DNA of 64,000 nt from Calliopum simillimum (Eukaryota > Arthropoda > Insecta > Diptera > Lauxaniidae), in assembly GCA_951812925.1 (NCBI GenBank), contig OX638369.1, forward strand, positions 61,952,228-62,016,227, read 5' to 3'. The number at the start of each line of letters is the position of its first letter. The stretch's first letter is position 1. This document shows, piece by piece, positions 1 through 11,892 of this stretch. The notes under the pieces are model-generated. The model was given only the letters and a program-made list of their open reading frames with translations. It did not search any database and had not been told where the DNA came from. The translations under genes and the position numbers were made by a program.

Positions 1-635
1 GTTATTAGTGTTTCGAGGTGTGCGTTTGTTTGATTTGTATTATGTGTGCTTGTGAAAGATTTTATAGATGATACCTCGGTATCAGTCATTGCTTCCCAAA
101 GCTTATCCGCTAAGCTGAGTATATCTGTTAAGTCAGTTAAATTCGAACCAGTTAAAGCTACATTGAGAGATTTGGGTAGCTTGCGGACCCATAGCTTCTT
201 AAGAAAGTCTGAATCAACTGAAGTACCTGCAAGTAATTCGAGTGAGCGGTAGAATTGTGATGGCTTTCGGTCACCAATCTCTTTGTCTGACAGTATTCGG
301 TCCAATCGCTTACTTTCACTCAAGGAATGCCTGTCGATCAAGATTCGTTTTAGCCCATCATATAAGTTTGTGGAAGGAGGTTTCTGAATAAAATCGAGTA
401 CAGTTATGATAACTTCTTGTGGAAGAGAAGTTATTGTATGCTCGTACTTAGTTCTATCCTGAGTTATGCCTTTATTTTGAAATTGTATTTCGGCGTGAAT
501 GAACCACGCCTCTGGACAATTGGTCCAAAATGACGGAAGTTTAATTGACGTCGCGGAAATCTCATGAGAAAATGTAGTGTCAAATGGGTTTGAATTTGTG
601 TCGGGTTGTAGGTCTATCAAATGAGTTCGATCCAT
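1..635 (-). CDS. Gypsy-type retrotransposon Gag, partial
   Basis: Read on the minus strand from the ATG at 635, the frame is open for about 211 codons and runs off the window edge. Gag coats retroelement RNA in cytoplasmic particles. The sequence resembles the retrotransposon gag domain of Ty3/gypsy elements, closest in feel to the CsRn1/mdg3 side: a KLPSFW...AWFIHAEIQF block near residues 33-52, then RTKYEHTITSLPQEV and DRKPSQFYRSLELLAG about 60 residues later. The C-terminal CCHC knuckles and pol would lie outside the window. The first ~30 residues are variable leader. No stop or frameshift interrupts it, unlike the other retroelements here, so this may be a young copy. Upstream (higher coordinates) lies LTR-like sequence. 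The family call is firm, the clade is inference. Confidence 0.85.
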   Translation of the reverse strand, partial: MDRTHLIDLQPDTNSNPFDTTFSHEISATSIKLPSFWTNCPEAWFIHAEIQFQNKGITQDRTKYEHTITSLPQEVIITVLDFIQKPPSTNLYDGLKRILIDRHSLSESKRLDRILSDKEIGDRKPSQFYRSLELLAGTSVDSDFLKKLWVRKLPKSLNVALTGSNLTDLTDILSLADKLWEAMTDTEVSSIKSFTSTHNTNQTNAHLETLI

Positions 636-1500
636 TTGAGAAGGAACTCCTCCGTTACGCGGTGGACTTCGGATCATATAAGTTAGGAGGAATACGTGTA
701 GGTATGTGGATAGTGTAATGTCTAAGGTAATATTATAATAAGTTCAAACTTATTATAATATTATCGAATATTCTTAAAAAGATTAAAAAATCCTGAAAAA
801 TTAGATAAAATTAATTGTTTTTTTGTTAGTATGTGTACTTATCTTAATTATTATAATACTGGGGATCATTAATGGTCATTCATTCGGTGTTGATGCAGGA
901 AAGTATTAATTTATTATGATTGCATTTGTATTTGGGAATCATTCATTCGGTTTGATGCAGGAAAGTATTAGTTCATTAAATTTGCATTGCTGGATCAGGG
1001 GCAGTATCGTTGAGGCAAGATTTTTGAGAAAAGAAAATCTTTAAAATAGACTTGGTGAAGCAGGATCTTTTTGATTGAAATGTTTTCCGTTGAGATAAAA
1101 TCGTCAGGGTTGAAATGTTGTTCGTTGAGGCAGGATTTTCGGGATTGAATTATTGTTAGTTGAGGCAGGATTTTTGGGATTGAATTATTGTTCGTTGAGG
1201 TAGGATCGCCAGTGTAGGTGTTCCGTATATTTAAATTATTTATTTAAGAGCGCCAGATATTTTATTTAAAATATTTATTTTTTGTATAATTTAATTTTTG
1301 CTGCTAACAACTGAATTATTTTATTCGAATGAATTTATACAATTTGAATTTTCAATTTTTGAAATTTATATAAAAACTTTTAAAACAATTTTATAAAATT
1401 AATAGTACAGTAAAATTAAGTGTAGTGTGTGTTGCACTACATATATAATAAAAATGTTGTTTTTTTGTTACAAAAACAAAAAAATCATTCTAATTGACGA
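636..1500 (-). repeat. Leader and probable 5' LTR of the gypsy-type element, with short direct repeats
   Basis: This stretch lies immediately upstream of the gag start on the same element. It contains two copies of a ~64 bp block sharing CATTCATTCGG and GATGCAGGAAAGTATTA (about 876-996). They are followed by about five copies of a 30-45 bp unit with GTTGAGGCAGGAT (about 1008-1206). A TG dinucleotide at 719 is a possible LTR edge, but I cannot define both LTR ends or a primer binding site. Confidence 0.4.
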
Positions 1501-2740
1501 GGGACACTATATATGTATGAACTGGCGAAGCTATGGGGATCGATGGGGGCTACCGCCCCAGGTGGCACTTTAAGGAGGTCGCAAAGTTCAAGGGGCCGCA
1601 AAATGAGTTCTTAAAATATAGATATTGTGCTTTTTTTTTTGGCCACACGAAGTGGGCTCCGGGAGGCAAATATATTCGATGGGCCACTTGTATACTACTT
1701 TTTCTGCATTAAACTTGTGCTTCAGATGTGCAATCAGAATATTGGCACTCCGTCTATCAGTGAGAGTTAAAAATTTACTTGTGAAAACTATGGTTTTGCA
1801 TCGTCTTTTTTCAGGCACAATGCAAGTCCTCTAGGAACGGGAGCTTATGCCACATCTATATTTTTAAATGAACACAGTGTTTGTGAGACCTGAATCCAAA
1901 ATTTTGGTGATTTTAACTCCTTACATCAGTTTCCTGTCTTGATTATTAGTCCGTATAAGACGTGGGACTATCTCCAGCGATTCCATTTGAAGTCTTTGCC
2001 GTCAAGACAACACTCTACCATTACAGAAGACTTAACTTACGACAGAAGCTTCTATCTCCAAAGGATCTATCAAAGCTTACCTTATAAGAATAAGACTTTA
2101 GTTTTGATTAAAGAGCGTGGACTTGTTAGTGCTGCAACCGTTAATTCATCAATCAATCTAAATGGTGAAATAAGCAACTGGAATTTTTGGAAATCTTCCA
2201 AAAAAATTTGTATCGGCCGATTTGCCCTAACCATTTGATATTTGTTCTCATGAATAACATTTCGATATGAAATCCTAACATATTTCCTGGCAGCAAGATC
2301 GAAACGGCAAACTATAGAATGAATATCTTTATGATCAAAGAAGGTTTTGTTCTAACATTCGTAGGTGTCCATCGAATGGCCTTGTTATATGTTCACATAG
2401 TTATTGATAAATTTACCCAATCGGCGCAGCTACAAATTTCTGTTAAAAAGAGTTTCTCTTATTTTACATTGGTCTTTCATATCTAAGGGTGTTTGGAATA
2501 TGAAGATAGCTCCGATTGGGAATGCGCTCCATCTAAAGATCCAGGTATACCCAGAGGGTATACGAAAATCCCTCAAAATCAAATAATTTTAAGCACCACT
2601 TGTGGGATTTGTTTTTATATACAGCTAAAGATACGACTTTAGTTTCGTGGCATACAAGATTTTAGTACAAATTGGTAAAAAATTCAAATAGGACGACAAA
2701 AAATATATAGTAACAGTTTCAACATTTTTATGCTTTGTAT
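1501..2740. other. Unrecognised region with one 99-codon open frame
   Basis: No gene can be identified. An open frame on + at 1939-2238 encodes a polar, lysine- and serine-rich peptide with no motif I know. A second open frame at 2404-2586 follows after stops. Base composition between 1930 and 2580 is a little less AT-rich than the surroundings, so a decayed coding fragment is possible. 1510-1610 has GC-rich patches (GGGGCTACCGCCCC) like the ends of some hAT elements, but no matching partner end is seen. Confidence 0.3.
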
Positions 2741-3123
2741 CCCAAGACGGCCTACAGACACGGTGCGATTTGGGGTGAGTGAGGGGAAAGTTAAAACATT
2801 ATTTTATCAAATTGAGTATTTTTCTTATAGTACACATAGAAAGCTACATTCCATAATTTTTTTAATTCTTATGGAGTTCAAGAAATATTTTTAAAAAATT
2901 TTTGTTTCGAGCCCAAAATACAAAATAATTATTTTTTCACTTTTTCACAAAATTTCAACTTTGACTTACAATAACGGCTTTTACACATATTGTTGCTTTG
3001 CGCACCTGCATTTATTTAAAAGAATGGGGAATTCTCTTTGTAAAACCAAAAAATCAGCTACAAAAATTATAACATACGATTTATAGAATTTTTTTAAATT
3101 AGGCTGTCTACAGGCCTTCTTGG
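2741..3123. mobile_element. Possible short inverted-repeat element
   Basis: CCCAAGACGGCCTACAGAC at 2741 is mirrored, imperfectly, by CCCAAGAAGGCCTGTAGAC read on the minus strand from 3123. About 18 of 22 positions agree. No target duplication is visible and the interior is AT-rich and noncoding. Confidence 0.4.
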
Positions 3124-3139
3124 GAACTAGAGGGTTAAA

Positions 3140-4015
3140 CAATTGAGGGGGTTAGAAGCAAAGGGGTACAAGTGACAAATTACGAAAAATTGAGTTAAGT
3201 ATGAGAATAGGTAGTGGGAGCTTTGCTTTATATATGAAACAAATATTATCTAAGCTTTTGAGTTCCTACGCCTCTATAGAGCCCCATTAAGGTAAGTCAG
3301 TTCACAAAATTATAGTTTTGCTTTAAAACAAAATTAAAAAAAAATTTTTTCTAGTAAATAAGAAGCAAAGTTAGCGCAGCGTAACATCTAACATAGGTTA
3401 AGAAAAAATTAATTACTTCAATTTTAATAATCCTTGAAAAATTCCCTTTTTAAGGTATTTTTTAAAAATTTTCTAGAGGTCTGTTTTTAAAAGTTATTAG
3501 TACTTTAGTGAAAGTCTACCGCACTTGTACCCCTTTGCTTCTAAACGAGTTTAAAATATTGAATAAAATATTTTCGTTTTGAAATGAAAAGTAACGAGTG
3601 TGGTAGGCTTTCACTAAAGTACCAATAACTTTTGAAAGCGGACCTCTATAAAAATTTTAAAAAATACCTTTAACAAAAACGTTTTAAGGATTCTTAGAGT
3701 TATAATTCTTAGTTTTTTCTTCTGCTATGTTAGTTGCTACACGGTGCTAACTTTACTCCATTTATACTACAAAAAAAAAAATTTGAGTAAAATGGTGTAG
3801 GCTTTCACTGAAATACTAATAATTTTTAAAGGGGGACTCATAGAAAAAATTTGAAAAAAACATTAGATGAAGCATACTTTAGATTTTATTTGACGCTCAA
3901 TATTTTATTTTTTAACTCACTCTGCAATTTATGAAACAACGTTAACTTTAACTTTATTTTACTCAAAGTTTACTTTTTGTTACTTGTACCCCTTTGCTTC
4001 TAACCCCCTCAATTG
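3140..4015. mobile_element. MITE with ~35 bp terminal inverted repeats and an internal triplicated module
   Basis: CAATTGAGGGGGTTAGAAGC at 3140 and its reverse complement ending at 4015 form long, nearly perfect terminal inverted repeats that continue through AAAGGGGTACAAGT. An internal copy of the ACCCCTTTGCTTCTAA end motif occurs at about 3530. A ~60 bp module (AGTACTTTAGTGAAAGTCTACC and relatives) occurs three times, inverted at about 3480-3530 and direct at about 3600-3660 and 3795-3850. There is no coding capacity. Target duplication is unclear. Confidence 0.75.
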
Positions 4016-5049
4016 AAAAAGAAAAATTTTTTTTTTGTTATTTTGTTCTCGTTCTTTTTTTATGCTCTTTTGATAAATAAAGTTTTTCAAATTTTGAAAC
4101 TAAAAAGTCTCTCCAAGCTAAATTAAAACTTTGATGGCATTAGTTTCAAACCAAAAGTATTAAAATTGGCGCAGAGAATATTTTAATACTTTTCTTGGAC
4201 TTATTTTAAAACTAAAAATGATTAGTTTTTTGAATTTAAAGTTATTTTAGGATTGTTTTTAAGCCACTTTGGTATTAAAAAATTGAAAAAACTAAATGGT
4301 TTAAAAGTAAATATTTTTTGTGATAAAATTAAAACCTACCGGAATAAATTTCAATCTTTTTTGGAATAAATTTTGAATTTAATACCAAAGCAGTTTAAAA
4401 TCAATACCGAATGGAATCAAAAGTAAACTATCACTTTTTACTGTGTATTTGACCACCCGATAGGCTGTTATTGTGCTTGTTGGTAGTTGTATGGCTAATT
4501 AAATCAGATTTGTCGGAACCTACTTTTAGAAAGGAATTGTAAGCCTTGCAAAAATGACAAACTTCAACTGACAACTTTGTCGGCACATAAATAACCGATA
4601 ATTGCAAGGAAATTGTTCAATTTCTTATGAAATTGTTTTCATGTAAAAATGTAAAAAATACTGCGTAGTTTATGTTTTGGCTTTAAAAATCAACTTGAGG
4701 GAATCGTTTACCGACGCTGGGGACCATTTGCGTAATAATTTGCGGAAGTCGCTTGCGGATTCATATTAAGAAGTTATTTGCGAACTTTTCTAAATAAATG
4801 ATTCGGATCTATAGGACAGTTTTTTATGAACAAACCAACGCCTGAGACAAAAACACGATCTCGCGGTAATTTAAATACGATTTTTCCGCGATCAAAAATG
4901 GGAAATGGCTAAAATCGAGCTTTTATCAATAAAAACAATGTGGCTGTGTTGCCGAAAAGATTAAAAACTCTTAAGGAGAAACCAGTAGGTGAACGTCTTT
5001 TCAATGAGCGAAAGAATTAGAAAAATCATCATTTTAAGCAAAATATCAT
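4016..5049. other. AT-rich sequence, no gene recognised
   Basis: Only short broken frames are present. The stretch from about 4800 to 5049 may be degraded 5' sequence of the mariner fragment that follows, but I cannot align it convincingly with the better copy at 39.5-43.7 kb. Confidence 0.4.
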
Positions 5050-5460
5050 TTGGGGTCGAAAAATCATCAAAATGACGATAAAATCGTCATTACGGAAACG
5101 TTGCATACAGCATACTCAGTTTTAAATTTTGCTCCTGTTAATTGGCCACCAAGATCATGTGATTTGACGCCATTCGATTACTTTCTTTGGGGATATGTTA
5201 AATCACTTGTTTATGTCGACAAACCCGAAGTTCGTGTTATTAAAGGAATACCGGCCGATATGCTGGAAAGAGTTGTCAAAAATTGGACCAACAGAATGAG
5301 CCATTTAAGAGCTAGTCGTGGTACATTTGAACGAAATAATTTTTAGTCATTGAGTTGCAGGAACCGAACTATCATTCCAAATAAAGATTTGCATCAATAC
5401 ATTGATTTTTATGTATTTTATTTAGAAAACAAAGTAGGAAGCCCTTATTGGATCACCCGT
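5050..5460 (+). pseudogene. rosa-type (DD41D) mariner transposase, C-terminal fragment with 3' terminal repeat
   Basis: The frame 5050-5346 matches the C-terminal part of the mariner transposase at 39.6-40.2 kb: PVNWPPRSCDLTPFDYFLWG, then LERVVKNWTNRMSHLRASRG. The third catalytic aspartate (in PFDYFLWG) is kept here, whereas the 40 kb copy has Asn. The element ends at 5460 in TAGGAAGCCCTTATTGGATC followed by ACCCGT and TA, the same terminal repeat as at 39493. The N-terminal two thirds, including the first two catalytic aspartates, are missing. This is a dead fragment. Confidence 0.85.
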
Positions 5461-5979
5461 TATATTAAATTAATAAATCACATTGTGCCATTTTGTAGCT
5501 CTGTGGCATAATTCAGTAATAATTATAAAAGTATGTACATTTCTATGTGCACTAGACTAATTAACAAATAGGATTTTTAGAAATTTCACGATTACCCCCA
5601 AAAATCTGAAAGACCGTGAAAGATATTATCATCAAATTTTTACACAATATGAAGCATGATATAACAAATAATTCTGCATCATTAACTCAAAATTCGCGTT
5701 TTTTGAGTTGTGACGTACTTGTAGCAAATGAGCGATATGCATACTTTTTGCTTTTACTAGATTACAGCATTTTCAAACTTCATAGTGCATGAACGAATTT
5801 TGACCACTAGTCGGCATAAATCCCCTACTCATGATCTTAATTTTGTGTTGACTCATGGAACTAGTTTAGAAAACCAATGACCGTTTCTTTTGTTGTATTG
5901 TCCTTACAAAACCCCGCGTGAATTAATATAAAACGTTTGTATGATTTGTCTATTAATCAAAAAAATGTATTATTTTCAG

Positions 5980-6035
5980 CTGGTTGCTTTATGACAATTT
6001 TCCTGCCAAGTACTAGAAAGGTCTCATTGAAATAA
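5980..6035 (+). pseudogene. Last exon of an SV2-like MFS transporter, copy C
   Basis: After a TTTTCAG acceptor, CT GGT TGC TTT ATG encodes AGCFMTIFLPSTRKVSLK and a stop, essentially identical to exon 10 of the intact gene at 53646. An AATAAA polyadenylation signal follows at 6057-6062, as at 53723. No earlier exon is present anywhere in 1-5979, so this is an orphan 3' end carried along by the segmental duplication. Confidence 0.9.
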
Positions 6036-6301
6036 TGTAAAATCAAATGTTATATAAATAAAAGGACACATATTAAAAAATTTGTTAACATATACATACA
6101 TTTATCTTTTCTTGAGAAGAATTCAATCAACACTTCACACGTTTACCGAACAGTAAGAATAGGTATGTATTTGAAGGTTAATAAAGGTGATTCTCAGATA
6201 ACTGTGCTTGCTGCTGTCTCCGATTGAAAAGATAGAAGATAATTTTATTCGATTTATGCAAGTTTCCTGTTGTTTTCTTGTGTAAAAAGACTCTTATGGC
6301 A

Positions 6302-6581
6302 ACCCTGCTGTAAAAATATGAGACAGTATACAAAAATACTAGTTCACGGTTAGTACTAAACCACTGGTTGATGACTAGTTGTTAAAAGACTATTTCACAC
6401 CACAACTAGCCCCGGACTGGTGTAAGCGTAATGCAGAAGGGGACAATTGAAATTTTGTAGTACATCAACACACAAAAAAGAACAGTTGCTTGTATGAAAA
6501 GGGATTGAAGTTGGACTAGTAATGGTTGGTAAAGGGCTAGTTAATGAACTACACTTTAACTAATCCATTTGCCTGCAGGGT
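6302..6581. mobile_element. 280 bp MITE with ACCCTGCAG-type ends
   Basis: ACCCTGCTG at 6302 pairs with CCTGCAGGGT at 6581. In the duplicate (53966-54245) the ends are the perfect inverse ACCCTGCAG / CTGCAGGGT. The interior carries several ACTAGTT / AACTAG(T) motifs in inverted arrangement. It is noncoding and its superfamily is unassigned. Confidence 0.65.
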
Positions 6582-6701
6582 TTGCATATGTTCGAACAAT
6601 TATAGCTCGCATACCTGAATGCACTAAATTCACTTTCAATGCAAAGATCTTTTCGGGCTTAATTCATTCAAATCAAAACAAACGAATGCAGAAAATCACT
6701 G

Positions 6702-7055
6702 TCATATCATTCTGTGCAGTTTGCGAGACCTAAGTCCGGCATCAGTCACGGGTTTTCTAATGGTTTCTGGATGAAGTTCGTTTTGACTGGATTGAAGGAG
6801 CTCTGCACTTAGTTTCTGTGCAGTTATAAACGGATCCACGGCGATCATACGCTTGATTTGTAGCCGATCTCCATGTGTGAGAACTGTAGGGCGTACTAAT
6901 TTGAGCTTGTTCTCTACGCTGTCTTCATATTTAAAGCGGCCGATTGCACACTGGATAGTAGAGAGGTTGCGGGACAATAATTTGGCTAGTACCGCGTATG
7001 ATTTTCGCTTCTTCACATGTAGATCCAATGAAAGCTTACGCTCTTCAACTAGCAA
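6702..7055 (-). pseudogene. Tc1-like transposase, N-terminal DNA-binding part
   Basis: About 117 residues on the minus strand match the paired-type double helix-turn-helix region of Tc1/IS630 transposases: KKRKSYAVLAKLLSRNLSTI (first HTH), GRFKYEDSVENK, VRPTVLTHGDR, then the second HTH with TAQKLSAEL and HPETIRKPVTDAGLRSRK. The frame stops at RMI and the DDE catalytic domain is missing, so no activity is possible. No ATG opens the domain, which reads up to a LLVEERKLSLDLH start region. A copy in the 3' duplication (54366-54543 and 56824 onward) is split by a hAT element. Confidence 0.85.
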
Positions 7056-7465
7056 GTATTTACCAGGCGTAATTTTAAAAAATTTTAATCAAAACTCATC
7101 AAATTGGCTCTTGCCTTGTGTATAACTCTTTGTTTAAAACCGTTATTTTTAAAGGAAAATTTCCAGCAAAAACAAAAATGCAAACAAAAGGTCAAGTGTA
7201 CGAAGACTTTATTGGAGTCAAATTTGCGACTTTGTTTTATTTTTATTTTAGTTTTATTTTTAGTCAATATATACAGTGTGACAAATTTGTCTTCATACAA
7301 AACTTTGAAGCACTGTATCTTTTGGAAACATAGTAGCATTAGTAAAATTTTCATTGCACAATATTCTGTAATATTTCAGTTATATGGAAAAATAAATTCA
7401 AATCGTATAAGACGCGAGCATAGAAAGTAATTCGGCATGGTTGATATACGCTCTTTAATTGTAAA

Positions 7466-9020
7466 GTACCTGGAGACCGATCCCTGCTCGGTCAACAATC
7501 TGATCTTATTATTTTAGTCGATGTTTTTATTCATAGCTATTTTTTGTTATGAAACTCGTACCTTTTCACCTCCAATGCTTTCAAAATGTTAAATTAACCG
7601 ATGAGAAAAATAATAAGAAAAAACTCGGAAAATATCGAATGGTATAGAAAAATATCAAGAACTCCAAATTTTTTAAGAGAAATAGAATGACTTAAAATAA
7701 ATAAATGGGATACGCCACGCACCCAAAATATTTCGTCTCTTGTATGGGGGCTGAAATATCGTATCATCATGTCTCGGAAAGTTCATTCCTTTTTTTTTGT
7801 GCATGAGTTATTAACTAAAATTTTTATTTTGGAAAAAAGTGGGCGTGGCAATTATTGAACAAAGCCCACTTTTCGTTATGTTTTAGATACTCGTGATCCA
7901 GATCCACATACCAAATTTCATCAAAATATGTTGTACCATTTACGTTAAATAGCATTTAATTTGTTTTACTTGTATGGGAGGTTCCACGCCCACCTGCAAT
8001 ATTTTGCCCACTTTCAGCTCGTAGGTGCCTCATAAAAAGAAGATTCCCTTCAGTTAAATTCAGAAAGATTGCTTTAGTAGTTTTCTTTTTATAGCGTATT
8101 AAATTTTTGTGGGTGGTGCCACGCCCTCCAACGAGTTTTCCTAATATAACGGCATATCACATATTAATACTTGTTTTCAGGTGAAAATATTTAAATTTTC
8201 ATTAAAATTGTTGAATTCGTTTTCGAGTAATATTGAATTAAAATTTTCAATGGTTAAAAAAGGGGCGTGGCACTTCTTAGATACCGCCCACTTTTCGGTT
8301 ATTACAAGGCATTGATAAGAAGTACCTACAAACCAAATTTCATTAAAATATCTTGTAACATTTGCGAAAAATAGCATTTAACGTATTTTGCTTGTATGGG
8401 AGGTTCCACGCGCAATGGCGACATTTCGCCCATTTTCAAATCAGAGATGCCCTATTGCAATTAGGCTCCTCACAGTTAATTTCAGAATGTTTGCCTTATT
8501 GGTTCTCTTTTTATATTGTTTTATATTTTTGTGGGCGGTGTCACGCCCTTCAACGAGTTTTCCCAATATAACGGCGTATCACATATGAATCCTTGTTTTC
8601 AGAGGTAATATCTCCTAAATTTTCATAAAAATTGTTGGAGTCGTTTTCGAGTAATATTGAATCAAAATTTTCAAGGGCTGAAAAGTGGGCGTGGCACTTC
8701 TTTGATCCCGCCCACTTTTTGTCTGCTATAAGGTATTATTAAGCCGTACCCGCTCATCAAATTTCGTCCAAATACCTTGTATGGTTTGTGAGTTATGACT
8801 AAATCAAATTTAAAATTTAGTGCAGTGCCACGCCCTCTGGTGAGCATTTACGAAGTTCAAACCTAGCTCATTCTTCATTGTTTGCTAATATCTAACACTG
8901 TTCCAAGTTTTATTAAAATCGCTGCAGCCGTTTTCGAGAAAAAATATTGGCACAGAAATAAGTACAAAGAAACAAAAAAACAAAAAAACATACAATTTTA
9001 GCTCCTATAAGAAGAGAAGA
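7466..9020 (-). mobile_element. Helitron-like element, copy 1
   Basis: It inserted between A and T of GTAAA^TAAATTC (compare the uninterrupted site at about 57819-57830), with no target duplication. Read on the minus strand, the 5' end is TCTTCTCTTCTTATAGGAG. The 3' end carries a hairpin (GACCGA-loop-TCGGTC) about 8 bases before the terminal CCAGGTAC. The interior is noncoding and holds a ~400 bp internal tandem duplication (about 7868-8167 versus 8286-8590) and many GGGCGTGGCA / TGCCACGCCC motifs. Insertion mode, TC start and 3' hairpin fit Helitrons. The missing 3' CTRR is atypical. Confidence 0.75.
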
Positions 9021-9075
9021 TAAATTCAAAAGTGGCTTAAGTTGTGGAGTCATCTTTCGCGAGTTGTCACATTTA

Positions 9076-10548
9076 CAGCCGTATTTATTAGATTTTTTTA
9101 AACCGTCGCTATTCTCCGGTTTAGTTGAACCAGGTATAAAATTTTAAATCGAAGTTAAGCAACTGCTGATTTATAAACATTTTTCACTAAACCAGCCTTC
9201 TGTCAACTTTGATTCTATTACAATTTTCAAACGTTCGTTTTTGACAACAGAAAATAAAAACAAATAATTTATTTTGAAAATAAACAATAAAAATCTATGG
9301 AAAAAACGAAATAATGAACCATGGGGCAGGCCTACCAGCAATTGGAAATGAACAAGTCAAGCATAGGTAATCCAGATAATATCCATGCTGATATTTATTC
9401 AAAATGCTTACACAAAATTTTTTCAATTATAGGTATTAGTGCCTCTGCGTAATGGCTATTCAGCCGAAAGAAGTGAATTTAAATAAGAATTGCTATCTGG
9501 TAGAAGATACGCAATGTTGGAAATCATCAAGGAAAACATTTGGATTAAGAATTTTACCCCCTCATCGCGAAAGGAACAGTGAGGCTATACCTTGATTTGA
9601 CGGATAATGTCCAAGAAGATATGTGTCGGCAATAACGCAACTTGGAAGCTACGTGAATGGATAACAGACACATATCATGCAGGAATAGTAACGCCGGTTG
9701 TGGAAAAAATAAGAAAGTGGAATCAAAAGATTGTCCGTTTAATTTGCAATTTCATGATATGAGAAATTATTTTTATGGTTTTTGTCAATCTGTTGAGTCA
9801 ATAATAAAAAAGTAAATAAAATAACATGTGGTAGAGCTTTATTCAAATATCTTCCGGCATAACTTTTTTAATACCAATCAAAAGCAGTTAACATTTATTG
9901 AAAACACTGCTTCGAAAACCATTTCTGAAAATAACAGACATTTTTCACGTAAATTACTGTGGTCCTTATTATTGATACATCCATTTCATTAACTTTTTCC
10001 ATGCAAAGCTTCCTTCCATTGAGCTTGGTGGGACTTCGCCACTAGCGTATGGAACATAACATTCTGGTCCACTGGCAGTGGGTGCCCATTGCTGGAGCTG
10101 AAAGAGCTGTAGTATAAATAAGCCATCTGCGGACACCAACAAAACTAACATCATGAGACAAAATCACAGCTGCTTCATCATGCCATCTGGAAATCGGCCG
10201 CCATTACTTGAAGGTGCTGCCGACTGTTTTGGTACACTTTATCTTATAATCATTTGGTCGTCAGTGGTCAGTAGTCAGCAGTACCGACATACATAAAGCG
10301 AGTGCAAATTTTATTAATTTTGTTTGATGTTTTTTTTTATTTTTAAATTGTCAAATAAATTTTTGAATTTTGAATTTAATTTTTGACGTCACGTCAAATA
10401 ATTTAAACCGGTGCTTAACTAGCTTTAAACTTGCTCGAAGGCAGTTTAAAATTTAAACTGGGAATAAAATTGTTTATAAATCAGAATTTCATGTTAAACT
10501 TCGGAATAGCCTTATTCCATGGTTTAACTTTTATTATAAATACGGTTG
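9076..10548. mobile_element. PIF/Harbinger-type element, non-autonomous or decayed
   Basis: The ends CAGCCGTATTTATTA (9076) and TATAAATACGGTTG (10548) are inverted, and both are followed inward by TTTAAACC-like sequence. The flanks are TTA at 9073-9075 and 10549-10551. The empty site in the duplicate reads CACATTTAGGAGTTAAGAGG, confirming a 3 bp TTA duplication, the hallmark of PIF/Harbinger. No intact transposase or Myb-like ORF is recognisable; only short broken frames remain. Confidence 0.8.
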
Positions 10549-10551
10549 TTA

Positions 10552-10996
10552 GGGCTTAAGAGGAATTATGTGTATTAAACCGTTAAGCGGTTTGTCGATA
10601 CTGGCTCCATACAAGATCGTAAAAAAAGTGGGAGAAAAAGGAGCGTCCGTACCGCGAACGTGATCATAAAAGTTCGTGAAAGAATCCGAAGAAATTGTGA
10701 CCGTTCAGCACGAAAGATGGCCAAAAATATAGGAATGAACCGAGAATTTTTACGGCTCCTTTTGCGTTGCGACCTCAATATGAAAGCCTTAAAAAAAAAA
10801 GAAAATGCATGGCCTTTCTGATGCGACCGTGGAAAAGCGATGGCAAAGATCGAAACTGCTCCTTTCTTGGCACTCTGGCGATGATATAGTTTTTTCCGAT
10901 GAAAAACTTTTTGTGCTGGAAGCTCCTCACCACACGCAAAATGACAGACTATGGGCAGTATCATACAAAGACATCCCAAACAATGAGAAGCATGTA
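10552..10996 (+). pseudogene. maT mariner transposase, middle segment
   Basis: This continues the transposase after the Harbinger-type insertion. It encodes the N-terminal HTH region (KRNYVYY-like, DRKKSGRKR) and KMAKNIGMNREFLRLLLR, then MHGLSDATVEKRWQRSKLLL and GDDIVFSDEKLFVLEAPHH, which holds the first catalytic Asp (FSDEK). A run of ten A at about 10792 shifts the frame between the two halves. It stops at NEKHV where the next element is inserted. Confidence 0.85.
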
Positions 10997-11892
10997 GGGG
11001 AGGGGGGGGCTAGTGTAGACAATTTTTATATAATTACAAAATTATATATGTAAATATATCATTTTTGTAATAAAGTAATTTTTAGCGATTACTTATACCT
11101 CTGGCCTTCATAATTGCATCAATAGTTATGATTTTTTATTTTCATAAATGCTTTATTAATGCATTTTAAAAGAGCTTACTTACCCCTTATACGGGGCTAG
11201 TGTGGACAACCATTGATTTAACTGGGGGCTAATGTGGACACCATAAGAAACTTGATAATTCATACAAAAACGTTAAGAGTTCAGATACATGTTTATTCAA
11301 GAAAATAATGATGTAATACAAATAATAATACAAATAAAAAATTAACTGCTATCCCATGTTGCATTTGGAGAAATTTATATCAAACTTTATATAACTTGCT
11401 GATCGTGATATTTCCGACAGTTGTTGTGGTTGTGGCAGCTTTGCCACTATTTCATTTCGGTGAATTTGGCTGGTATCCGGTAAATCGGGATACGTGAATC
11501 TGTCGTTCTTTCATTTTAGTAACGTACTTTCTTGAAACTGCTTTTAGAAATGGTCTGACGATTTCTGGAGTCATTTCAGCTGCTGTGGACATGTCCACAC
11601 TAGCCCCATTTCAGTTGTCCACACTAGCCCCTTTATGTCTTTTCAAACAAAAATAGTTTTTTTTTAATCTTACGGTAAAGTTCTTCAAAAATAATTTCAA
11701 TGGTTTAAATAAACACTATTTTAAGATGTATTATCTATTAACACTGCAGCAGAAAAATAATCTATATATAAATAGGCAAACGAAATCGGTTCAGTCCCTG
11801 TTTCTATACCTAAATCTCAACCGATTTGCTTGATTTTTTTTTTGTTGGAAAGGTGCTGAGGAGGAGCAGTGCATAGGACTATATTTTTTTAA

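Noticed and set aside
1588..1834. Overlapping ORFs of 69-76 codons on both strands
   Set aside because: No motif, both strands open over the same bases, GC-rich patch only.
8177..8588. ORFs on both strands of the Helitron-like copy 1
   Set aside because: Same sequence in three other copies has stops at these places, and there is no Rep/helicase motif.
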